From UBA965 sp040396955 (GTDB lineage: Bacteria; Chloroflexota; Chloroflexia; Chloroflexales; Roseiflexaceae), in assembly GCA_040396955.1 (NCBI GenBank), contig JBBAWX010000002.1:124001-188000 (forward strand): a DNA stretch of 64,000 nucleotides. Reading direction: 5' to 3'. The notes under the pieces were generated by a model. The model had not been told where the DNA came from, ran no database searches, and saw only the letters and a program-made list of their open reading frames with translations. Positions 43,006-50,289 of the stretch are shown here, one piece after another. Within the stretch, counting starts at the first letter, position 1; every line of letters starts with the position of its first letter. The position numbers and the translations under genes were made by a program.

Positions 43006-44691
43006 ATGCGTTCAGATCTTGAGATTGCCCAAGCGGCGACGATACGCCCAATCGCCGAAATCGCCGCCGACCTGGGTGTGGAGGCTCAATACGTGGAGCC
43101 GTATGGGCGTCACATGGCCAAAATCGACCTAGCGGCCATCGGTGGTGCGCGCAAGGCACGCTATGTGGTGGTTACGGCGATTACGCCGACGCCGCTCGGC
43201 GAGGGCAAAACGACGACGACAATTGGGCTAGGCCAGGCCTTGGCCAAACGTGGTCATCGTGCGGTGGTGGCCATCCGGCAGCCCTCCATGGGCCCCACTT
43301 TTGGCATCAAAGGTGGCGCGGCTGGTGGCGGCTACAGCCAGGTCATCCCCATGGAGCAATTCAATCTGCACCTCACCGGCGACATTCACGCCATTGGGGC
43401 GGCGCACAATTTGCTCGCGGCCATGATCGACAATCATTTGCATCACGGCAATGCGCTCGGCATTGATCCGTATTCCATTCGCTGGCCGCGTGTGCTCGAC
43501 ATCAGCGATCGAGCGTTGCGCAATGTGGTGGTCGGTTTGGGTGCCAAAGGTGATGGCCCACCGCGACAAGTGGGATTTGACATCACGGTGGCCTCCGAGG
43601 TGATGGCCGTCCTATCGCTGGCGAGCGACATTCACGATTTACGGGCTCGGCTGGGGCGCATCGTGATTGGCCAGAGCAAAGAGGGCACGCCGGTGACGGC
43701 TGAGGATCTCAAGGCGGCCGGTGCCATGACGGTGCTGTTGCGTGAGGCGCTCAAGCCCAATTTGCTTCAGACATTGGAGAACTCGCCAGCGTTGGTGCAC
43801 TGCGGGCCCTTTGCCAACATTGCCCACGGGAACTCATCCGTGATGGCCGATCGGGTGGCGTTGAGCCGTGCCGACTACGTGGTGACTGAGAGCGGTTTTG
43901 GCGCCGACATCGGCTTCGAGAAGTTTTGTCACATCAAAAGCCGCGTCTCAGGGGTCACACCGGATGCAGTGGTATTGGTGTGCACGATTCGGGCTCTCAA
44001 AGCACACAGCGGTCAGTACAAAATCGTCGCCGGCAAACCACTCGACCCACGTTTGTTGGCTGCCAATCCGACCGATGTGCTGGCGGGATGTAGCAATTTG
44101 CGCGCGCAAATCGCCAATGCGGCGCGTTTTGGCCGCCCAGTCGTCGTGGCCATCAACCGTTTCCCCAGCGATCATGCCGAGGAATTGGCGGTAGTCATGC
44201 AGATTTCTCAAGAGGCGGGAGCCTTTGCCGTGGTGGAGAGTTCGGTATTTGCCGAAGGTGGGTCTGGCGGATTGGCCTTGGCAGAAGCGGTTGAGCGGGC
44301 CTGTGCGCAACCCGGCGAGTTTCGCTACCTCTACCCACTCGAGTGGTCACTCACGCAAAAAATCGAATGTCTGGCCACCACCGTCTACGGCGCAAGTGGG
44401 GTGGAGTACAGCGTAGAGGCGCGCAAGCAACTCGAGCGCTACGAAAAGCAGGGCTACGGCAATCTACCCATTTGTATGGCAAAGACGCAGTACTCACTCA
44501 GCCACGACGCCAGCAACATCGGAGCTCCGCGCGACTACACCTTCCCCATTCGTGAGGTACGCCTGGCGGCTGGGGCCGGGTTCATCTATCCGCTGGCTGG
44601 CGACATGCGCACCATGCCCGGGTTACCGGCTCACCCAGGTGCCGAGCGCATCGACATCGATGCCGATGGCAACACGGTCGGGTTGAGTTAA
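43006..44691 (+). CDS. fhs: Formate-tetrahydrofolate ligase
   Basis: This 561-aa enzyme uses ATP to join formate to tetrahydrofolate, giving 10-formyl-THF for purine and C1 metabolism. It has the N-terminal 'IRPIAEIAADLGV', the P-loop 'PTPLGEGKTTTTIGLGQAL', 'RQPSMGPTFGIKGGAAGGG', and 'TESGFGADIGFEKF', all hallmarks of the family, and a normal length. CGGAGGAG precedes ATG 43006; a GTG two codons earlier is possible. No other Wood-Ljungdahl genes are nearby, so a folate-cycle role is more likely than acetogenesis. Confidence 0.97.
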   Translation: MRSDLEIAQAATIRPIAEIAADLGVEAQYVEPYGRHMAKIDLAAIGGARKARYVVVTAITPTPLGEGKTTTTIGLGQALAKRGHRAVVAIRQPSMGPTFGIKGGAAGGGYSQVIPMEQFNLHLTGDIHAIGAAHNLLAAMIDNHLHHGNALGIDPYSIRWPRVLDISDRALRNVVVGLGAKGDGPPRQVGFDITVASEVMAVLSLASDIHDLRARLGRIVIGQSKEGTPVTAEDLKAAGAMTVLLREALKPNLLQTLENSPALVHCGPFANIAHGNSSVMADRVALSRADYVVTESGFGADIGFEKFCHIKSRVSGVTPDAVVLVCTIRALKAHSGQYKIVAGKPLDPRLLAANPTDVLAGCSNLRAQIANAARFGRPVVVAINRFPSDHAEELAVVMQISQEAGAFAVVESSVFAEGGSGGLALAEAVERACAQPGEFRYLYPLEWSLTQKIECLATTVYGASGVEYSVEARKQLERYEKQGYGNLPICMAKTQYSLSHDASNIGAPRDYTFPIREVRLAAGAGFIYPLAGDMRTMPGLPAHPGAERIDIDADGNTVGLS

Positions 44692-44728
44692 GTAGTGCCG
44701 ATGCGGCGTACAAAAAAGGAAGCGGTAC

Positions 44729-45667
44729 ATGTTGATTTTGCTCCCCAATACGATTGCGTTGACGATGCCCGCTGACGGCCACGAATACGTGGTGTACGAC
44801 GCCCAGCATCCATTTTTAGTCGCGCACGCTGCCGCCGAAGTGTTGGTGCTGTGGGGAAATACGGCCCCCAATCTGCAATCGGCGGTGCGTGACTTGCCCA
44901 ACCTACGTCTCGTACAGACGCTGGCGGCCGGCCCCGATCAAGCGTTGGCGGCCGGCTTTGCCGAGCCAGTGACCATCTGTTCGGGGCGTTCGTTGCATGA
45001 TGGGCCGGTGGCCGAGCATGCACTGGCCATGGTGCTCGCACTCGTCCGCGGGATTGGCTCGTGCATGACTGCCCAAGCGCAGCATCAATGGGATACGCAG
45101 ATTGGTCGGGAGCAGAGCCAGCCGGAGACGCGCCAGTGGTACACGCTGGATGGGGCCACGGTGGTAATTCTCGGCTACGGCTCGATTGCCATGCGTCTGC
45201 AACCACTGTTGCTGGGGCTCGGCGCACGTGTCATCGGGGTGGCACAACGGGCTGGTGAGCGCGCCGGGCAGGCTGTGATGGCCTTTGCCGATGTACACGC
45301 AGTGTTGCCCCGGGCCGATGTGGTGATTTCATTGTTGCCAGCCACGCCGCAGACCGACGGCATCGTGGATGCGCGTTTTTTGGCGGCGTGCCCACCGCAT
45401 GCCCTGTTTGTTAATGTTGGTCGTGGTAAGACGGTCGACGAAGCGGCATTGGTGGCGGCTTTGCAGGGCGGTCACCTACGTGCAGCGGCCCTCGATGTGA
45501 CCAGAGTGGAGCCGTTGCCGAGTGAGAGTGCCCTGTGGGAGTGCCCCAACCTGCTGATTACGCCGCATATTGCGGGTGGCCGCCCCATGGGTGCCGAAGC
45601 ACTCGTGGGCGCACAAGTACAGGCCCTCGCACAGCATCAACCGTTGCGCAACGTGGTCCGCCCCTAA
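44729..45667 (+). CDS. D-2-hydroxyacid dehydrogenase
   Basis: This 312-aa NAD(P)-dependent enzyme has the Rossmann motif 'VVILGYGSIAMRL' (GxGxxA in place of GxGxxG) and the catalytic set: Arg in 'NVGRGKTVDEAAL', Glu in 'DVTRVEPLPSESALWE' and His in 'ITPHIAGG'. It reduces a 2-oxoacid or oxidises a D-2-hydroxyacid; glyoxylate/hydroxypyruvate-type activity is possible. It follows the folate ligase by 37 bp, perhaps in the same transcript. Its stop overlaps by 4 bp the stop of the convergent hydrolase (CTAA). Confidence 0.88.
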   Translation: MLILLPNTIALTMPADGHEYVVYDAQHPFLVAHAAAEVLVLWGNTAPNLQSAVRDLPNLRLVQTLAAGPDQALAAGFAEPVTICSGRSLHDGPVAEHALAMVLALVRGIGSCMTAQAQHQWDTQIGREQSQPETRQWYTLDGATVVILGYGSIAMRLQPLLLGLGARVIGVAQRAGERAGQAVMAFADVHAVLPRADVVISLLPATPQTDGIVDARFLAACPPHALFVNVGRGKTVDEAALVAALQGGHLRAAALDVTRVEPLPSESALWECPNLLITPHIAGGRPMGAEALVGAQVQALAQHQPLRNVVRP

Positions 45668-46626
45668 CTCGCAGATGAGATGCGCTCCTCCAGCCAGGTG
45701 TGGATGTCGGCGTACACGCGGGCTTGGTCGTGGTCGCAGAGCAGGTTGTGGCGTCCGTCGGGGTAGATGTGGAGCGTGCATTGAGCGCGTGCGCCGATGA
45801 GTTCGGCCAGGCGTGTGCTGGCCTGTGGGGCGGCCCAACTATCGGCGTCACCATGCTGGATGAGTGTGGTGGTATGCCAGGTGTGGTAGCGCGTGTCGAG
45901 GTCGGCGGCCACGGCGAGTGCGCTGGCAGCCACCAACAGGGGCACTTGTGCGTGGTAGATGAGCGGATCTGCCGTGGCGCGGGCGATGTAGTCGGTATCA
46001 CGCGAAAGCCCCGCTTCTGGTGCGCCTGGTAGGGGAATGGCGCGATGTGGCGCAATACGTGCGAGTAGGTTGACGATACCGCGGAGCGGCGCCGGGAATC
46101 GGTGTGGCAGTGCGGGACTCATCATGATGACACCGGCAACTCCCGTGTGGTCGGTAAGCAGGCTGGCCGCGGTAATCAGGCCACCCAGTGAATGCCCGAT
46201 GAGGAAGAGTGGCTGGGGGTGCTTGTGCAACAGTTGTCGCGCTGCCATGTGATCGGCAACTGCTTGGCGGACATCGAGCACTCCGCGTTGCCCGGCCGAA
46301 TAGCCGTGCCCCCACAGGTCGAAGGCGTATACGCTGATACCCGCATCACACAGCCGTGGAATGAGTTGGTGATACTCGCTGACGAAGCGCAGTGCGTAAT
46401 CGGCGTAGCCGTGTTGCAAGAGTACGATGGCGCGTGGCTGAGGCACTTCCCAGGCGTACCCGCGAATACCGGGAGCTACCTCCCACTCGCGCCAAATCGC
46501 CGAAGTCTGATCGGGTGGTAGTGCGGCTGGTTGTGGTTGACGTGGCTTGCGTGCTGGGGTGCGTGCTCCCCAGAGCACCAGGGCAAGCAGGGCAATACCG
46601 GCGCCAATGATGAGTGCGGTGGGCAT
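45664..46626 (-). CDS. Membrane-anchored alpha/beta hydrolase (monoglyceride lipase / lysophospholipase type)
   Basis: This 320-aa serine hydrolase has an N-terminal helix ('ALIIGAGIALLALVLWGA'), 'LLQHGYADYALR' (oxyanion region), nucleophile in 'LIGHSLGGLI', acid in 'QHGDADSWAAP' and His in 'YPDGRHNLLCD'. The 'FDLWGHGYSAGQRG' segment is typical of the PldB/Hydrolase_4 group that cleaves lysophospholipids or monoacylglycerols. AGAGGAG precedes ATG 46626; the longer frame is unlikely. It is downstream of the haem synthase gene on the same strand with a hairpin between. Confidence 0.86.
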   Translation of the reverse strand: MPTALIIGAGIALLALVLWGARTPARKPRQPQPAALPPDQTSAIWREWEVAPGIRGYAWEVPQPRAIVLLQHGYADYALRFVSEYHQLIPRLCDAGISVYAFDLWGHGYSAGQRGVLDVRQAVADHMAARQLLHKHPQPLFLIGHSLGGLITAASLLTDHTGVAGVIMMSPALPHRFPAPLRGIVNLLARIAPHRAIPLPGAPEAGLSRDTDYIARATADPLIYHAQVPLLVAASALAVAADLDTRYHTWHTTTLIQHGDADSWAAPQASTRLAELIGARAQCTLHIYPDGRHNLLCDHDQARVYADIHTWLEERISSAS

Positions 46627-46708
46627 GGGTGTGCTCCTCTGGTTTTGCACATCGTGGTCGTGCGCGAAAGCCGTAGTGGACCTGTGGGAGTGGCGTAGCA
46701 GATACACG

Positions 46709-46742
46709 AAATCGGGCAGGGGATTTCCCCCCCGCCCGATTT
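46709..46742. terminator. Hairpin after the haem synthase fusion gene
   Basis: AAATCGGGC pairs with GCCCGATTT, with inner GGGG/CCCC pairs possible. It lies 28 bp after the stop of the minus-strand fusion gene; there is no U-tract. Confidence 0.5.
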
Positions 46743-46769
46743 GATGTGCTGACGCGGAGATGTCCGTGG

Positions 46770-48434
46770 TTACACGAAATAGACGCGATCAATGACCATG
46801 GCGCCGAAGAGCAGGGCCAAGTAGAGCAACGAAAAGCGGTACAGACCCCAGGCCGAGGCGGTGGTGCCTTGGCGGTAGAGTTGGACGGCGTAGTAGGTAA
46901 AAATCAGCCCAAGGCCGATGGCCATCACCAGATAGGCGTTGCCAAGCATCTGGAGCGGTGTCGGCAGAATGGTAACCACAAACATCAGTAGCGTGTAGAG
47001 CACAATCTGACGCTTGGTTTCGTCATCACCAGCGACGACCGGGAGCATGGGTACTCCGGCACGGGCGTAGTCCTTTTGGCGGATGAGTGCGAGGGCCCAG
47101 AAATGCGGTGGGGTCCAGTAAAAAATAATCGCAAACAAGAAGAGCGACGGAAGTGTCAGACTGCCTGTGACCGCCGCCCACCCCACGAGTGGTGGGAAGG
47201 CGCCTGCGCCACCACCAATCACGATATTGTTGAAGGTGGTGCGTTTGAGCCACATGGTGTAGATCAAGACGTAGTAGATGAGCCCAGCAAATGCTAAAGC
47301 GGCTGCCACCCAGTTGACGGCCCAGACGAGGATGCCACTTGCGAGGAGCATGAGCACCGTGCCGAGTACAATGGCGTGCCAGCCGGGAATGCGCCCGCTG
47401 GGAATGGGGCGGCGGCCGGTGCGACCCATGAGGACATCGATGTCGCGGTCAAGGTAGCAGTTGTAGGAGTGAGATGCGGCAGCCATCAACCAGCCACCAA
47501 CGGCTGTCCAAATCACCAGTGTCAAGCTGGGTGTACCAGCAGGAGTGATGTACATGCTGGTGATGGTGGTCAAAATCAGCAGCGAAATCACCCCGGGTTT
47601 GGTCAGACTGACGTAGTCTTTTACTTTTTCTTGCCAGGTATACGGTTTGCCGTCCTCCAGCGTTTGCAGGCTCGGTTGCGGATCAAACACGGGTGCTGGC
47701 CAGAGCTGACGATCACTCCATACCACGGTCGCACTGATGGTCGCCATGACCAGCATGGCCGTGGTGTCGTGCAGGCCCGTGAACGACACTCCCTGATTCA
47801 TCAGGAGTCCGATTATCAGCTGTGTCACGACGGTCATCAGGGTGAGACCCACCAAACCACGTGTGCGGGTATCTTGAAAAAGGCGGAACAGCTGGATGCT
47901 GGCAATTACAACGAGTAGGACGGCAGGCACGGTCAGTATGCGATGACTGTTTTGGAGTTGACTGGTGGTGCTGTTGTCGCCACAGAGCGGCAGGGTCGCA
48001 CAAATGTTGGCACCGTGGTGCCCGAGGATGCTGATGAGCACAAACAACACCCCACCCGCACTCAACATGGTCAAGGTGCGCATGCGGCTCTGGCTACTTT
48101 TGCCCCCGAGTTTTTGTTCGGGTTTGTGGGGGATCATGCCCCACACGATGAGGGCACTTGCGCCAATCAGCACTGGGATGCGTGCAACGGCTAGCTCTGG
48201 GAACAGCATCCACAAGATGGCGCCGATAAGGACAGCCACTGACGGCCAGCGTAGCGGTGCCGTGTAGACCCACGCCCAGGTCGCTGCGAGCAGGGCGAGC
48301 ACGGAGCCGATGCGACTGAGTTGGTCGGCATACGGCTCGATAAATGGTGTCACCACGACGACCGCGACAATGCCGATGGCAAAAGCGACCACGGCACGGT
48401 TCGTTGGTGCGAGTGTTGGTAGTGGTTCATGCAT
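46770..48434 (-). CDS. ctaB: Fusion of a CtaA/Cox15-like half with CtaB haem O synthase
   Basis: Residues about 275-554 are protoheme IX farnesyltransferase: 'SLTKPGVISLLILTT', the prenyl-diphosphate site 'NCYLDRDIDVLMGRTGRRPIPSG' and 'DYARAGVPMLPVVAG', with about nine helices. The first 245 residues are also membrane-spanning. They contain only one half of the CtaA haem A synthase pattern: Cys145-x5-Cys151 ('CATLPLC', equal to CPDWPLC), His139-140, His164 and His222. CtaA proper has two such halves. The N-part may supply haem O oxidation or electron transfer, or it may be regulatory. The product serves a haem-copper oxidase, which the window does not contain. Confidence 0.88.
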   Translation of the reverse strand: MHEPLPTLAPTNRAVVAFAIGIVAVVVVTPFIEPYADQLSRIGSVLALLAATWAWVYTAPLRWPSVAVLIGAILWMLFPELAVARIPVLIGASALIVWGMIPHKPEQKLGGKSSQSRMRTLTMLSAGGVLFVLISILGHHGANICATLPLCGDNSTTSQLQNSHRILTVPAVLLVVIASIQLFRLFQDTRTRGLVGLTLMTVVTQLIIGLLMNQGVSFTGLHDTTAMLVMATISATVVWSDRQLWPAPVFDPQPSLQTLEDGKPYTWQEKVKDYVSLTKPGVISLLILTTITSMYITPAGTPSLTLVIWTAVGGWLMAAASHSYNCYLDRDIDVLMGRTGRRPIPSGRIPGWHAIVLGTVLMLLASGILVWAVNWVAAALAFAGLIYYVLIYTMWLKRTTFNNIVIGGGAGAFPPLVGWAAVTGSLTLPSLFLFAIIFYWTPPHFWALALIRQKDYARAGVPMLPVVAGDDETKRQIVLYTLLMFVVTILPTPLQMLGNAYLVMAIGLGLIFTYYAVQLYRQGTTASAWGLYRFSLLYLALLFGAMVIDRVYFV

Positions 48435-48521
48435 GCGATTTCCCCTTTGTGCTCACACTGCGAGCGCAGCGAGTGTAGCATACCCGTGTAGTTGTGTCAA
48501 ACATCACAATGATGGCGAATA

Positions 48522-48559
48522 CACAGGCGCTATCAGGCCGTAGCCTCATAGCGCCTGTG
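48522..48559. terminator. Hairpin after the MacAB-like operon
   Basis: CACAGGCGCTAT pairs with ATAGCGCCTGTG (12 bp), with an inner AGGC/GCCT stem. It lies 16 bp after the last ATPase gene and upstream of the ctaB-fusion promoter region. Confidence 0.6.
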
Positions 48560-48574
48560 GTGTTTCGGGGAGCG

Positions 48575-49297
48575 TTATTCTGGGGTGGTGGCGGGTTGTG
48601 GTGTGCCGGCCACACTCTCGAAAACCTGACCATCGCGCATGTGGTGAATGATATCGGCGTAGTTGTGCACCGATTGGTCGTGGGTGGCCATGATCAACGT
48701 TACCCCCTCACTCTTGACGATATTGCGCATCAGGGTGAGCAGCGTTTGCCCGGTGGTCGAGTCAAGCTCACCGGTGGGCTCGTCGGCGATGAGGATGGGG
48801 GGGCGGGTGACAAGGGCGCGGGCAATGGCGACGCGCTGTTGTTGACCACCACTCATCTCCGAGGGGCGGTGGTCGACCCATTTATCGAGCCCCACCAGTG
48901 TGAGTGCTTCGAGGGCGCGTTCGCGGCGCTCTTTGCCCGATTTCATGCCAGCGATGCGCAGAGGCAATTCGACGTTTTCCCAAGCCGACAAGATGGGCAA
49001 CAGGGCGAATGCCTGAAAGATGAAGCCGATTTGGTTGCGGCGAATCAGGGTCAGCTCCTCCTGAGAGAGCTTGGCGAGATCTCGCCCAAAAAACTCAATG
49101 CTTCCCGATGTCGGTGAATCGAGGCCGCCAATCATGTTGAGCAGGGTCGTCTTGCCGGAGCCAGATCGCCCCATGAAGGCGGTAAATGAGCCTCGCTCGA
49201 TGGTGAGATTGACCCCGCGGAGTGCGAGAACTTGCTCGTTGTTGACTTGGTAGGCACGGACCGCATTGACAATCCGCACCGCGGGTATGTTGGTCAT
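48575..49297 (-). CDS. ABC transporter ATP-binding protein (MacB/LolD class), second ATPase
   Basis: This 240-aa ATPase has Walker A 'GRSGSGKTTLLNMIGGLD', signature 'MSGGQQQRVAIARAL', Walker B 'ILIADEPTGELDS' and switch His in 'MATHDQSVHN', all intact. It belongs to the class that powers FtsX-like permeases for lipoprotein or peptide extrusion. Its start overlaps the stop of the other ATPase (ATGA). Two different ATPases next to one double-length permease suggest an asymmetric complex. Confidence 0.94.
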   Translation of the reverse strand: MTNIPAVRIVNAVRAYQVNNEQVLALRGVNLTIERGSFTAFMGRSGSGKTTLLNMIGGLDSPTSGSIEFFGRDLAKLSQEELTLIRRNQIGFIFQAFALLPILSAWENVELPLRIAGMKSGKERRERALEALTLVGLDKWVDHRPSEMSGGQQQRVAIARALVTRPPILIADEPTGELDSTTGQTLLTLMRNIVKSEGVTLIMATHDQSVHNYADIIHHMRDGQVFESVAGTPQPATTPE

Positions 49298-50289
49298 TTG
49301 ATGCGTCTCCTCAGTGAACTCATCATGCGGTCAAAGTAACTGGTCTTGAGCTCTGGGGGCGCATCTGCTTCCATGAGACGCTTTTCACGGGCCGCATCCA
49401 TGGCGTCAGCTGCGCTGTGTTCGGGCGGTTTGAGGAAGATGCCTTCGTTTTGTTCTTCCATGACCAAGCGATCGCGGATGCCGTAGCGCTCACGGAGCTC
49501 TTTGGGAATTTGTAGGCGTCCAGCGGAGTCGAGCATGTGGAGCTCCTCGAGATCGGCCGCTGAGCGACTCGTGGTATCGCTGTCCGCACGTTTCACCGTC
49601 TCGCTACTCGTTTTGCCGTCGCGGATGGCGACGACGCGGTTGACGAAGTGGGCAATGTGTGGGTCGTGCGACACGATAATCACGGTCAATGCGTAGCGAC
49701 GATTGAGTTCGTGAAAAATGTTGAAGACGACTTCGGCGGTCTGGGAATCAAGCTCACCGGTGGGCTCGTCACCAAGGAGCAAGGCTGGGCGGTTGGCCAG
49801 TGCAATGGCGATGGCAACGCGCTGTTGTTCACCACCCGAGAGTTGGGCCAGTTTGTGACCACGGCGGTGGTTGAGCTTGACCGCGTCGATGAGCTCACTC
49901 ATCCATTCCTTGCGTTGCTTGGCCGGAACTCCGCTCATAATCATCGGCAACTCGATGTTTTGTTCGACATCGAGGTAGGGAATCAAGTTGCGAGCTTTTT
50001 GTTGCCAGATGAAGCCGACATACTGGCGGCGATAGGAGTCAAGTGAGCCGTCGGTGAGTTTGAGCAGATCGTTATTGGCTACCACCAATTTACCCGCATT
50101 GGGGCGATCAAGACCGCCAATCACGTTGAGCAGGGTGGTTTTGCCTGAACCCGAAGAGCCGACCAACGCCATCACTTCGCCGCGGCGAATGGTGAGGTCA
50201 AGCCCTTGTAGTGCCATGACTTCAAGGTCGTCGATGCGATAAATCTTGACCAGGTTTTCACAGGTAACAATTGCATCAGATGTGGTCAT
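49294..50289 (-). CDS. ABC ATP-binding protein fused to a C-terminal AbrB-like domain
   Basis: Residues 1-235 form a complete MacB/LolD-class ATPase (Walker A 'GSSGSGKTTLLNVIGG', 'LSGGEQQRVAIAIAL', 'LLLGDEPTGELDS', 'IVSHDPH'). Residues 252-289 read 'LDSAGRLQIPKELRERYG' followed by 'EEQNEGIFLKP', matching the SpoVT/AbrB swapped-hairpin fold, and a charged helical tail follows to 331. AbrB domains normally bind DNA as dimers. Here it may dimerise the ATPase, tie transport to gene control, or act as a structural module. The start overlaps the permease stop (ATGA). I infer the two-part architecture from motif reading only. Confidence 0.87.
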   Translation of the reverse strand: MTTSDAIVTCENLVKIYRIDDLEVMALQGLDLTIRRGEVMALVGSSGSGKTTLLNVIGGLDRPNAGKLVVANNDLLKLTDGSLDSYRRQYVGFIWQQKARNLIPYLDVEQNIELPMIMSGVPAKQRKEWMSELIDAVKLNHRRGHKLAQLSGGEQQRVAIAIALANRPALLLGDEPTGELDSQTAEVVFNIFHELNRRYALTVIIVSHDPHIAHFVNRVVAIRDGKTSSETVKRADSDTTSRSAADLEELHMLDSAGRLQIPKELRERYGIRDRLVMEEQNEGIFLKPPEHSAADAMDAAREKRLMEADAPPELKTSYFDRMMSSLRRRIK

